Assembly (NCBI RefSeq): GCF_010728325.1
Contig: NZ_AP022570.1
Coordinates: 124,001-188,000 of the forward strand
Length of the DNA: 64,000 bases
Origin: Mycolicibacterium poriferae
Lineage (GTDB): Bacteria; Actinomycetota; Actinomycetes; Mycobacteriales; Mycobacteriaceae
Direction: 5' to 3'
Below are positions 19,587 through 29,082 of the stretch, piece by piece. The translations under genes and the position numbers were made by a program. The notes under the pieces are model-generated. The model did no database searches and was not told the DNA's origin. It was given only the letters and a program-made list of their open reading frames with translations. Every line of letters starts with the position of its first letter. Positions within the stretch are counted from its first letter, which is position 1.

Positions 19587-20902
19587 CCACGTTTCGGGAA
19601 CACACCACGGCCGGCCACGACGACGACCGAAAGCTCACCCTGGCCGAGATCCTCGAGATCTTCGCCGCGGGTCGGCTGCCGCTGAGGTTCACCGCGTATG
19701 ACGGGAGCAGCGCCGGACCCGAGGACGCGTCCGTGGGGCTGGATCTGCGCACGCCGCGCGGCACCACCTACCTGGCGACCGCCCCGGGTGACCTGGGTCT
19801 GGCCCGCGCCTACATCTCGGGTGACCTGGAGTTGCACGGTGTGCATCCCGGCGATCCCTACGAGCTTCTCACCGCACTGGTGCAGAAGCTGGCCTTCAAG
19901 CGGCCGCCGGCCCGCGTGCTGGCGCAGATCATCCGTTCGGTCGGCATCGAGCATCTGCGGCCCATCTCCCCGCCGCCGCAAGAGGCGCTGCCGCGCTGGC
20001 GTCGCATCGCAGAAGGGCTGCGACACAGCAAGACCCGCGATGCCGATGCCATCCACCATCACTACGACGTGTCCAACAGGTTCTACGAGATGGTGTTGGG
20101 CCCGTCGATGACCTACACGTGCGCCTGCTACCCGCGTCCGGACGCATCGCTGGAGGAGGCGCAGGACAACAAGTACCGGCTGGTATTCGAGAAGCTGCGG
20201 CTGAAGCCCGGCGACCGCCTGCTCGATGTCGGCTGCGGCTGGGGCGGCATGGTGCGCTACGCCGCCCGCCACGGTGTGAGGGCCATCGGGGTGACGCTGT
20301 CGGCCCAGCAGGCGGAGTGGGCTCAGAAGGCCATCGCCGAAGAAGGCCTGGGCGATCTGGCCGAGGTGCGCCACAGCGACTACCGCGACGTGCACGAGTC
20401 GCAGTTCGACGCGGTGTCCTCGATCGGCCTGACCGAGCACATCGGGGTGGCCAACTACCCGAGCTACTTCCGGTTCCTGCAGTCCAAGCTGCGTACCGGC
20501 GGATTGCTGCTCAACCACTGCATCACGCGCCACGACAACCGGCACGGCCCCGCCGCCGGCAGCTTCATCGACCGCTATGTGTTCCCCGACGGGGAGCTCA
20601 CCGGATCCGGGCGCATCATCACCGAGATGCAGGACGTCGGGATGGAGGTGGTGCACGAGGAGAACCTGCGTCACCACTACGCGATGACGCTGCGTGACTG
20701 GTGCGCCAACCTGGTGACGAACTGGGACGACGCGGTCGCCGAGGTCGGGATCGCCACGGCGAAGGTGTGGGGTCTCTACATGGCGGGCTCGCGGGTGGGA
20801 TTCGAGCAGAACGCGATTCAGCTGCACCAGGTCCTGGCGGTGAAGCTCGACGCGCACGGTCACGACGGTGGTCTTCCGTTGCGCCCCTGGTGGACGGCCT
20901 GA
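19583..20902 (+). CDS. bfaB: SAM-dependent methyltransferase of tuberculostearic acid synthesis (BfaB/TmsB-like)
   Basis: The 439-residue cyclopropane-fatty-acid-synthase family protein carries the SAM motif LLDVGCGWGG (213-222), HHHYDVSNRFYEMVLGPSMTYTCACY before it, and SIGLTEHIG after it. It transfers a methyl group to the double bond of oleoyl chains in phospholipid, giving the 10-methylene product that BfaA reduces. The longer N-terminal domain (about 150 residues before the HHHYDVSN segment) separates it from the shorter mycolic acid cyclopropane synthases. It is at the position of Rv3720. Confidence 0.9.
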   Translation: MTTFREHTTAGHDDDRKLTLAEILEIFAAGRLPLRFTAYDGSSAGPEDASVGLDLRTPRGTTYLATAPGDLGLARAYISGDLELHGVHPGDPYELLTALVQKLAFKRPPARVLAQIIRSVGIEHLRPISPPPQEALPRWRRIAEGLRHSKTRDADAIHHHYDVSNRFYEMVLGPSMTYTCACYPRPDASLEEAQDNKYRLVFEKLRLKPGDRLLDVGCGWGGMVRYAARHGVRAIGVTLSAQQAEWAQKAIAEEGLGDLAEVRHSDYRDVHESQFDAVSSIGLTEHIGVANYPSYFRFLQSKLRTGGLLLNHCITRHDNRHGPAAGSFIDRYVFPDGELTGSGRIITEMQDVGMEVVHEENLRHHYAMTLRDWCANLVTNWDDAVAEVGIATAKVWGLYMAGSRVGFEQNAIQLHQVLAVKLDAHGHDGGLPLRPWWTA

Positions 20903-20918
20903 CGTTCTAGGCTAGCCC

Positions 20919-21308
20919 GTGATCCGCTTCCTGCTGCGTGTCGCAGTGTTCCTGGGTTCGTCGGCGATCGGGTTGTTGGTGGCCTCCCTGGTGGTTCCGG
21001 GGGTGAGGCTGTCGGCGTGGGGGTTCATCGCCGCGGTGGTGGTCTTCACGGTCGCGCAGGCGCTGCTGTCCCCGTTCTTCCTGAAGATGGCCACCAAGTA
21101 CGCCTCGGCGTTCCTCGGGGGCATCGGCCTGGTCTCGACGTTCGTTGCGTTGCTGCTCGCGTCGCTGCTGTCGAATGGCCTGAGCATCAGCGGCATCGGT
21201 TCGTGGGTCGGAGCCACGGTGGTGGTGTGGCTGGTCACCGCGGTTGCCACGCTGGTGCTGCCGATGCTGGTGCTGCGCGAAAAGAAGGGCAACACCCCCG
21301 GCGCGTGA
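20919..21308 (+). CDS. Small polytopic membrane protein, phage-holin-4-2-like
   Basis: The 129-residue protein is almost entirely four hydrophobic segments (VFLGSSAIGLLVASLVVPG; FIAAVVVFTVAQALL; FLGGIGLVSTFVALLLASLLS; VGATVVVWLVTAVATLVLPMLVL). The pattern matches the holin family IV/YvlD-like proteins, which in most bacteria are not phage genes. It begins 16 bp after bfaB, so it is probably in the bfaAB transcript. A third small membrane-protein gene is reported next to some tmsAB pairs; whether this is that gene is not certain. A TAGGCT box at 20908-20913 might give a separate leaderless start. Confidence 0.7.
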   Translation: MIRFLLRVAVFLGSSAIGLLVASLVVPGVRLSAWGFIAAVVVFTVAQALLSPFFLKMATKYASAFLGGIGLVSTFVALLLASLLSNGLSISGIGSWVGATVVVWLVTAVATLVLPMLVLREKKGNTPGA

Positions 21309-21319
21309 GGCCGAGCGGT

Positions 21320-23269
21320 TCAGGCGCCGTCGATGCGCCGGGCGCCCAGTTCGCTCTGCAGTAGCTCCAGCGCCGCTTCCTCCGGATCTCGGCGCGGAGC
21401 CTGCGGGTCGGTGTTGCCCGCCTCGGCGAGCATGCTTTCTTCGTCCTCCTCGGGGACGGGTTCGGGCGGCAGAGGTTCGGGGACGCGCCGCCGGGGTGCC
21501 GTCGGCGCAGGTGCGGCCGCCGGAGCCGCAGGAGCCGCCGCCGCGGCAGGACCGGCTGAGGCTGCGGGGGCAGCGCCGGCTTCGCAGACAACGCGCCAGT
21601 TCACGCCGAGTGCGTCGCGCAGTGCTTCGGCGATGACGTCGGCGTTGCGCTGCTCGCAGAGTCGTTTGGCCAGTGGCGCGGACTCGTGGCTGAGAATCAG
21701 AGTGTTGTCTTCGACCGCCCTGACGATGGCCCCGGCGAGCATCACCTCGGTGGTGCGGCTGCGTTCACGCACCTTCTCCCGCACCGTGGTCCACATGCTG
21801 CGCACCGCCGCAGCATTGGGTTGCGCGGCAGCGGCCGGCGCAGCGGGTTGGGGCTGGGCCGGTTGAGGCTCGGGCACCCGGGCGGGCGCGGGCGCCGCGG
21901 CGGGTGCGGGGGGCGGGGCTGGCTGGGCCGGTTGAGGCTGAGGCGCCCGGGCCGCAGGGGATGCGGGAGGCTGAGGCGCCGGTGCGGCGGGTGCCGGAGC
22001 AACTGGAGCCGGCGCCGCCGGCTCGGCCGCCTCCTGGGCGTCGCGGACGGTTTTGCGGACGAACTGTTTCGGTGGCGCGACGGCGGCCGCCGCCTCTTCG
22101 CCGGCGGGGATCGACATCTCGAGTCGCTTCTCGATGCGCTCGACGCGCTGCAGCACCGCCGCCTCGGTGTCGCTGGCCGAGGGCAGCAGCAGCCGGGCAC
22201 ACGCCACCTCGAGCAGTAGGCGCGGCGCGGTGGCACCCCGCATCTCACCGAGCCCCGCGTGCATCACCTCGGCGTAGCGGGTCAGCGTGGCGGTGCCGAG
22301 CTTCGAGGCCTGTTCCCGCATCCGCTCCAGCACGTCCTCGGGACCGTCGACGACCCCGCGGGTGACCGCGTCGGGCACCAGCTGCATGACGATCAGGTCC
22401 CGGAATCTCTCCAGCAGGTCGGTGGCGAAGCGACGCGGATCGTGGCCGGCGTCGACGACACCTTCGACCGCGCTGAACAGGGCCGCACCGTCGCCGGCGG
22501 CCAGCGCGTCGATCGCGTCGTCGATCAGTGCGATGTCGGTGGCGCCGAGCAGCGCCAGCGCGCGCTGATAGCCGATGCGGTTGCTCTCGGCGCCGGCAAG
22601 CAGCTGGTCAAGCACACTCAACGTGTCACGGGGTGATCCTCCGCCGGCCCGGATGACCAGCGGGTACACCGCGTCGTCGACCTCGACCTGCTCGGAGGCG
22701 ACGATCTTCTCGATCAGCGTGCGCATGGTGCGTGGGGCCAGCAGGCGGAACGGGTAGTGGTGGGTGCGCGACCGGATGGTCGGCAGCACCTTCTCCGGTT
22801 CGGTCGTGGCGAACACGAAGATCAGGTGCTCGGGCGGCTCCTCGACGATCTTGAGCAGGGCGTTGAACCCCGCCGTGGTGACCATGTGGGCCTCGTCGAC
22901 GATGAAGATGCGGTAGCGCGACTGGGCCGGCGCGTAGAACGCGCGGTCACGCAGTTCGCGGGTGTCGTCGACACCGCCGTGGCTGGCGGCGTCGAGCTCG
23001 ACGACGTCGACGTTGCCGGGGCCGTTCGGTGCCAGCGCGACGCACGAGTCGCACACACCGCAGGGACTGGCCGTCGGGCCCTGTACGCAGTTCAGCGACC
23101 GGGCCAGGATCCGCGCCGAGGAGGTCTTGCCGCAGCCCCGCGGACCGGAGAACAGGTAGGCGTGGTTGATGCGGCCGGAGTCGAGCGCGGTCGACAGCGG
23201 CTCGGTGACGTGTTCCTGGCCGATGACTTCCGCGAAAGTCGCCGGACGGTACTTGCGGTAGAGAGCCAC
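21320..23269 (-). CDS. dnaX: DNA polymerase III subunit gamma/tau
   Basis: The 649-residue clamp-loader ATPase begins at GTG 23269 with YRKYRPATFAEVIGQEHV. Walker A is GPRGCGKT (42-49), followed by a zinc knuckle (CVQGPTASPCGVCDSC) and Walker B FIVDEAHMV. A Pro/Ala/Gln-rich disordered linker of roughly 100 residues separates the ATPase part from a C-terminal domain (VRSMWTTVREKVRERSRTTEVML) that in tau binds the polymerase. A second Ala/Pro-rich tail ends the protein. I did not find an obvious slippery frameshift site to make a short gamma form. Position matches Rv3721c. Confidence 0.95.
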   Translation of the reverse strand: MALYRKYRPATFAEVIGQEHVTEPLSTALDSGRINHAYLFSGPRGCGKTSSARILARSLNCVQGPTASPCGVCDSCVALAPNGPGNVDVVELDAASHGGVDDTRELRDRAFYAPAQSRYRIFIVDEAHMVTTAGFNALLKIVEEPPEHLIFVFATTEPEKVLPTIRSRTHHYPFRLLAPRTMRTLIEKIVASEQVEVDDAVYPLVIRAGGGSPRDTLSVLDQLLAGAESNRIGYQRALALLGATDIALIDDAIDALAAGDGAALFSAVEGVVDAGHDPRRFATDLLERFRDLIVMQLVPDAVTRGVVDGPEDVLERMREQASKLGTATLTRYAEVMHAGLGEMRGATAPRLLLEVACARLLLPSASDTEAAVLQRVERIEKRLEMSIPAGEEAAAAVAPPKQFVRKTVRDAQEAAEPAAPAPVAPAPAAPAPQPPASPAARAPQPQPAQPAPPPAPAAAPAPARVPEPQPAQPQPAAPAAAAQPNAAAVRSMWTTVREKVRERSRTTEVMLAGAIVRAVEDNTLILSHESAPLAKRLCEQRNADVIAEALRDALGVNWRVVCEAGAAPAASAGPAAAAAPAAPAAAPAPTAPRRRVPEPLPPEPVPEEDEESMLAEAGNTDPQAPRRDPEEAALELLQSELGARRIDGA

Positions 23270-23296
23270 GCCGAAGAGGCTACCGACCCCGACCGA

Positions 23297-24628
<1,332 letters not shown>

Positions 24629-24629
24629 T

Positions 24630-24722
24630 CAGGGGACCCCGCGCACCCGCCAGAGCCCGTTGACCCTTGCTGCCTTCCGGCCCTGGGGGAGTTCACAGGA
24701 TGGACGCCGCGCGGGGTCCGCC
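24630..24722 (-). ncRNA. ffs: Signal recognition particle RNA (small, 4.5S type)
   Basis: Read on the minus strand the region contains GGGCCGGAAGGCAGCAAGGG, the conserved SRP RNA tetraloop and asymmetric-loop motif that binds Ffh. The flanks GGACCCCGCGC (minus strand of 24709-24719) and GCGCGGGGTCC (minus strand of 24634-24644) pair perfectly to close the long hairpin, giving about 90-95 nt. A TATAGA box (minus strand, 24733-24728) lies just upstream, placing the 5' end near 24722. Ends are estimated from pairing. It is upstream of the aspartate aminotransferase gene, as in other mycobacteria. Confidence 0.93.
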
Positions 24723-24815
24723 CCGAGTCTATAACCCGCGTCCGGGCGGGCTGCGGCGAGGAGGACGTGACGTGGTTTTGGTGGCCGGCCGGGGCAGTCG
24801 GTTACCATGGCCGGC

Positions 24816-24901
24816 GGAGGATTCGCCTAGTGGCCTATGGCGCTCGCCTGGAACGCGGGTTGGGTTAACAGCCCTCGCGGGTTCAAATCCCGCATCCTCC
24901 G
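24816..24901 (+). tRNA. tRNA-Ser (anticodon GGA)
   Basis: The 86-nt sequence folds as a class II tRNA: acceptor GGAGGAT/ATCCTCC, D arm GCC...GGC, anticodon stem CTCGC/GCGGG with loop CTGGAAC and anticodon GGA at 24850-24852. A long variable arm typical of serine tRNA and a T arm GCGGGTTCAAATCCCGC follow, then discriminator G. CCA is not encoded (GCA follows). It reads UCC and UCU codons. It lies between ffs (opposite strand) and lucA. Confidence 0.97.
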
Positions 24902-24961
24902 CACTCAGCCCGGGGTGCGGCCCACCCGGCCGCATCCCGGGCACCACGATCGAGGAGGCTT

Positions 24962-25654
24962 ATGGGCCGCACCGTTGCGGTGATCTGGCACGCGTCGTTC
25001 TCCCTTGCCGCCGGTGTCCTCTACTTCTTCTTCGTGCTGCCCCGAACTCCGGAACTGATGGGGCAGACGTCTCACACGCTGGGCACGGCGATGCGCATCG
25101 TCACCGGTGCCCTGATCGGTCTGGCCGCGCTTCCGGTGGTGTTCACGCTGCTGCGCACCCGCAAGCCCGAGTTCGGCACCCCGGCGCTGGCGCTGAAGCT
25201 GCGCACCCTCTCGATCGTCCTGCATGTGCTGGCCGGCGCCCTGATCATCGGCGCGGCAGTCAGCGAGATCTGGCTGTCCCTGAACACGGCCGGGCAATGG
25301 CTCTTTGGTATCTACGGCGCCGCGGCCGCCGTCGCCCTGCTCGGGATTCTCGGTTTCTACCTGGCCTACGTGGCCGAACTGCCCCCGCCGCCGCCCAAAC
25401 CGGTGAAGGTCAAGCAGCGCACGTCACGTCGCGGCTCGAAGGACGAGACCGAGCAATCTGAGGACGCCGAGCAATCTGAGGACGCCGAGGCCGAGGCGAC
25501 TGATGACCCAGTTGTGACGGCCGAGTCCGAAACCGCCCCGGAGCCCGCCACCACCGACAGCGACGCCACCTTGCAGAATCGGCGTCCCACCGGCAAAGGA
25601 ACACTGCTGGGCCGACGCAAGAAGGCCCGCGGCAATGTCGCGGTCGAGGACTGA
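24962..25654 (+). CDS. lucA: LucA-like lipid uptake coordinator membrane protein
   Basis: The 230-residue protein has four N-terminal membrane segments (about 10-32, 42-62, 76-100 and 110-135), a PPPPPK turn, and a long acidic, Pro/Ala/Thr-rich cytoplasmic tail. Position after ffs and tRNA-Ser and the topology match Rv3723, reported as LucA, which stabilises the Mce1 and Mce4 fatty acid and cholesterol importers. The tail holds an exact duplication (EQSEDA twice, residues about 163-174). GAGGAGG precedes the ATG by 4 nt. Confidence 0.8.
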   Translation: MGRTVAVIWHASFSLAAGVLYFFFVLPRTPELMGQTSHTLGTAMRIVTGALIGLAALPVVFTLLRTRKPEFGTPALALKLRTLSIVLHVLAGALIIGAAVSEIWLSLNTAGQWLFGIYGAAAAVALLGILGFYLAYVAELPPPPPKPVKVKQRTSRRGSKDETEQSEDAEQSEDAEAEATDDPVVTAESETAPEPATTDSDATLQNRRPTGKGTLLGRRKKARGNVAVED

Positions 25655-25700
25655 GCAAAGCAGGCCACATCGACAGCGGCGGCATACGCAGCCACTATTG

Positions 25701-26714
25701 ATGGGTATGGGCCTGTTTCCCCGCGTTCGACTGCTACCGATTCTGTTGGCAGCGGTCCTCACACTGGTCGCGCCGGTCGCCCCGGCCGCGGCCGCGCCCG
25801 GCGACCCGATCGCTGCGGCCGCCGCCGCTGAGCCGTCGGTGGTGCGCCTCGACACCGCCGTGGAGTACCAGGGCGTCATCGGCGCGGGCACCGGCATCGT
25901 GCTGGAACCCAACGGTCAGGTGTTGACCAACTTCCACGTCGTCCAGGGGGCCGACCGCGTCACCGGCACCGTCGGCGGGCGCACCTACCCGGCTCGGATG
26001 GTGGGCTACAACCGCGACCGCGACATCGCCGTCATCCAGCTGATCGGTGCCGGCGGACTGACTCCGGCGGTCATCGGTGACGCCAACGTTCTGGTCCCCG
26101 GCGAGCCGGTCGTCGCGCTGGGCAACGCCATGGGCAGCGAGGCACCGCTGACCCGTGAGGTCGGCACCGTGACCGGGTTCGGCCGGACCGTGCAGGCCGA
26201 GGACACCCTGACCGGCACCTCCGACGAGTTGACCGGGCTCATCGAGTTCGCCGCGCCGGTGCGTGCCGGTGACTCCGGCGGACCGGTCGTCAACGGCGCC
26301 GGACAGGTCGTCGGCATCACGACGGCGGCGTCGGTGAACTTCCGGATGGGTCCGGGCGGCAAGGGGTTCGCGATCCCGATCAACGACGCAATCGGCATCG
26401 CCGGACAGATCCAGGCGGGTATGGCCTCCGACGAGGTGCACATCGGCCCGCCGGTGCTGCTCGGCGTCGGGGTGCGCACCACACCGCGCGACCAACCGGG
26501 CGTGTTGATCCAGGAGGTCATGGTCGGCGGACCGGCCGACCTGGCGGGCCTGCGCGCCGGCGATGTGCTGCTGGCCCTCGACGGAGTCACCCTGGACTCG
26601 ACCAACACGTTGACCCGCGTGCTCGACCGGCACTACCCCGGCGACGTACTCGACGTGACATGGGTCGACAGCACCGGGGTGCCGCGGGACGGCAAGGCCG
26701 TACTGACGCCCTGA
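25701..26714 (+). CDS. Secreted trypsin-like serine protease with PDZ domain (PepA/Mtb32A-like)
   Basis: The 337-residue protein has a signal peptide (RVRLLPILLAAVLTLVAPVAPAAAA, cut near residue 32) and a chymotrypsin-fold triad of His79 (LTNFHVV), Asp108 (RDRDIAVI) and Ser192 (RAGDSGGPVV). A C-terminal PDZ domain runs from about 245 to 335 (IQEVMVGGPADLAGLRAGDVLLALDG). HtrA-like proteins of this build handle exported or misfolded proteins; the M. tuberculosis homologue is the vaccine antigen Mtb32A. The start is ATG 25701; the second ATG two codons later is equally possible. Confidence 0.88.
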   Translation: MGMGLFPRVRLLPILLAAVLTLVAPVAPAAAAPGDPIAAAAAAEPSVVRLDTAVEYQGVIGAGTGIVLEPNGQVLTNFHVVQGADRVTGTVGGRTYPARMVGYNRDRDIAVIQLIGAGGLTPAVIGDANVLVPGEPVVALGNAMGSEAPLTREVGTVTGFGRTVQAEDTLTGTSDELTGLIEFAAPVRAGDSGGPVVNGAGQVVGITTAASVNFRMGPGGKGFAIPINDAIGIAGQIQAGMASDEVHIGPPVLLGVGVRTTPRDQPGVLIQEVMVGGPADLAGLRAGDVLLALDGVTLDSTNTLTRVLDRHYPGDVLDVTWVDSTGVPRDGKAVLTP

Positions 26715-26764
26715 ATCACCGGAAACGGCCTGGGCCGCCGACCGCATGACCCTATGCTGAGCGA

Positions 26765-27832
26765 GTGCCCAACACTGCTTCCTATCGGGTTGTCCAATGG
26801 ACGACGGGAAATGTCGGTAAGAGTTCGGTCGCGGCGATAGCCCGCAACCCGACCCTGGAACTGATCGGCTGTTATGCCTGGTCAGAGGACAAGGTCGGCC
26901 GCGACGTCGGGGAGCTGGCGGGTATCGGTCCGCTCGGCGTCTCCGCCACCGCCGACGTGGACGCGCTACTGGCCCTCAAGCCCGACGCGGTGGTCTACAA
27001 CCCGATGTGGATCGACGTCGACGAGCTCGTCCGCATCCTGGAGGCCGGCGTGAACGTGGTCGCCTCGGCGTCGTTCATCACCGGCGGCAACCTCGGCGAC
27101 GGCCGGGACAGACTCGCCGAGGCGTGCCAGCGCGGCGGAGCCACGCTGTTCGGCTCCGGGGTGAGCCCCGGATTCGCCGAACTGCTGGCCATCGTGGCGG
27201 GTACCGCGTGCGATCGCATCGACAAGGTGACCATCGCCGAATCCGCCGACACCACCCTCTACGACTCCCCCGACACCGAGCGGCCCGTCGGCTTCGACAT
27301 GGCCATCGACGATCCGGCCCTCGAGCCGATGGCCGCCCAGGGCACCGCCGTGTTCGCCGAGGCGGTGCAGCTGGTCGCCGACGCGCTGGGCATCGAGCTC
27401 GACGAGATCACCTGTGTCTCCGAATACGCCCAGACCACCGAGGACCTCCCGATGGCGTCGTGGACCATCAAGGCCGGGCATGTCGCCGGCGTGTTCGCCA
27501 GCTGGCAGGGCCGAATCGACGGACGCACCGTCATCGACATCAACGTGCGCTGGAAGAAGGGCCAGACGCTGGAACCGGACTGGCAACTCGACGGCGACGG
27601 CTGGAAGATCACCATCGACGGACGGCCGACGGTGAACATGCAGGTCGGCTTCCTGCCCCCGCCGGACATGATCGAGAACGCCAAGACGCTCGAGGACTTC
27701 TTCGTGCTCGGCCACATCATGACGGCGATGCCGCCCATCCACGCGATCCCGGCCGTCGTCGCTGCGGCCCCGGGCATCGCCACCTACAACGACCTGCCGC
27801 TGCCCCAGCCACGCGGAGTGGTGCCCCGCTAG
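26765..27832 (+). CDS. NAD(P)H-dependent amine dehydrogenase family protein (DapB-like fold)
   Basis: The 355-residue protein has an N-terminal Rossmann motif YRVVQWTTGNVGKSSVAAI and a C-terminal alpha/beta domain with SGVSPGFAELLAIVAGTACDRIDKVTIAESAD. This is the large family of dihydrodipicolinate-reductase-like proteins that includes 2,4-diaminopentanoate dehydrogenase and is greatly expanded in mycobacteria. Substrate is unknown. GTG 26765 lies 6 nt after TATGCT (26753-26758), a leaderless promoter. A paralogue with the same architecture lies at 58675-59754 on the other strand. Confidence 0.75.
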   Translation: MPNTASYRVVQWTTGNVGKSSVAAIARNPTLELIGCYAWSEDKVGRDVGELAGIGPLGVSATADVDALLALKPDAVVYNPMWIDVDELVRILEAGVNVVASASFITGGNLGDGRDRLAEACQRGGATLFGSGVSPGFAELLAIVAGTACDRIDKVTIAESADTTLYDSPDTERPVGFDMAIDDPALEPMAAQGTAVFAEAVQLVADALGIELDEITCVSEYAQTTEDLPMASWTIKAGHVAGVFASWQGRIDGRTVIDINVRWKKGQTLEPDWQLDGDGWKITIDGRPTVNMQVGFLPPPDMIENAKTLEDFFVLGHIMTAMPPIHAIPAVVAAAPGIATYNDLPLPQPRGVVPR

Positions 27833-27837
27833 CGCCG

Positions 27838-28590
27838 TCAGCCGGTCGCGCGCAGCGCCTCGGTGACGACCTCGATGACGCGTTGCGGCTGCTTCTCGAG
27901 GAAGAAATGGCCGCCGGTGAAGGTGTGTACGTCGCCGCCACCCGCCGTGTGCTCATGCCAGGCGCGGGCGTCGGTGAGGCTGGTCTTCGGATCGTCGGTG
28001 GCCGTCAGCACCACGATCGGCGCGCCGATCGCGACCGTGGGCGCCTGTCGGTAGGCCTGCAGTGCCCGGTAGTCGTTGCGGAAGGCGGGCAGGAACGTGG
28101 CCAGCATGTCGGGGTTGTTCAGCACCCGGGGGTCGGTGCCGCCCAGGTCGCGCATCACCTGGATCAGGTCGGTGTCGTTCTTGTGGTCCTGCTCGTCGCC
28201 GTAGCGACTCGGGGCGCGCGACCCGGACGCGAACACGACGGCCGGCCGTCGACCGCCGCGGGCCTCGAGCCGGTGGGCGACCTCGAAGGCCAGCACCGCG
28301 CCCATGCTGTGCCCGAACAGCGCCACCGGCGCGTCCAGGACCGGTTGCAGCTCGGCCACCACCTGATCGGCGAGCTCGGCGATCGACTCGACGAACGGCT
28401 CACTGTGGCGGTCCTGGCGGCCGGGGTACTGCACCGCATAGACGTCGAACTCGGGCGACAGCGCGGTGGCCATCGGGAAGTAGTAGCTGGCCGACCCACC
28501 CGCATGGGGGAAACAGACCAGCCGCATGCCGGCCTCCGGGGCGGGACGGAAGTTGCGGATCCAGCGACTGCGCTCTGCTGGTGTCGTCAT
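27838..28590 (-). CDS. Type II thioesterase (TesA/GrsT family alpha/beta hydrolase)
   Basis: The 250-residue hydrolase has the nucleophile Ser95 in FGHSMGAV, an N-terminal RLVCFPHAGGSASYYFP and VYAVQYPGRQDR typical of thioesterases that serve polyketide or nonribosomal peptide synthases, and a late GGHFFL with the catalytic His. These enzymes remove stalled acyl groups from carrier proteins. No synthase gene is present in the window, so its partner must be elsewhere. The start overlaps the upstream gene's stop by 4 bp. Confidence 0.85.
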   Translation of the reverse strand: MTTPAERSRWIRNFRPAPEAGMRLVCFPHAGGSASYYFPMATALSPEFDVYAVQYPGRQDRHSEPFVESIAELADQVVAELQPVLDAPVALFGHSMGAVLAFEVAHRLEARGGRRPAVVFASGSRAPSRYGDEQDHKNDTDLIQVMRDLGGTDPRVLNNPDMLATFLPAFRNDYRALQAYRQAPTVAIGAPIVVLTATDDPKTSLTDARAWHEHTAGGGDVHTFTGGHFFLEKQPQRVIEVVTEALRATG

Positions 28591-29054
28591 GGCGGCGGCA
28601 CTCCCTCCGGCCGCCCTTCGAAGACGCGCAGGACCCTGGCCTGCAGTTGCGCGCCGGGCGGCCCCTCTACCTTGACGTCCTTGAGGATCTGGGCCTTCTC
28701 CCCCTCGACGGTGAAGCTGCCGGGCTGCGGCTGGTGTCCCCCGGCGACCTCGTACTCGACGGTGAACGGGGTGTCCGGGAACGGATGCAGCCCGACGTAC
28801 TGCGGATCGATGGTGTAGGTGTACACGCACGCCTCGGGCGGGTCGCAGTTCTGCGCGGTGACCACCACCCCGATCAGGAACTCGTCGGTGGTCGGTATCG
28901 ACGGGGGCGGCGGCTTCGGCGGTGTCCGCACCGGCGCGCCGGCCTGCTGGTCGGGACTGTTGAAGATGACGTACGAGGCCAGGCCGATACCGGAGGCCAG
29001 CATCCCGAAGATGGCCAGCGCGGCGAGCAGCTTACGAACGACGGTCCACCGCAT
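28587..29054 (-). CDS. Membrane-anchored exported protein of unknown function
   Basis: The 155-residue protein has one N-terminal membrane segment (LLAALAIFGMLASGIGLASYVIF), a proline-rich linker (TPPKPPPPSIPTTDE) and a beta-rich extracytoplasmic domain with two cysteines (NCDPPEACVYTYTIDPQY). The layout recalls MmpS-like accessory proteins, but I cannot confirm membership, and no MmpL gene is nearby. It overlaps the thioesterase start (ATGA), so the two are probably one operon. Nothing catalytic is visible. Confidence 0.6.
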   Translation of the reverse strand: MRWTVVRKLLAALAIFGMLASGIGLASYVIFNSPDQQAGAPVRTPPKPPPPSIPTTDEFLIGVVVTAQNCDPPEACVYTYTIDPQYVGLHPFPDTPFTVEYEVAGGHQPQPGSFTVEGEKAQILKDVKVEGPPGAQLQARVLRVFEGRPEGVPPP

Positions 29055-29082
29055 GCACAGCAGGGTATCGGGCGGGCTTGCG

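Noticed and set aside
21320..23269. Programmed frameshift in dnaX producing gamma
   Set aside because: No A-rich slippery heptamer with downstream hairpin could be recognised near the end of the ATPase region.
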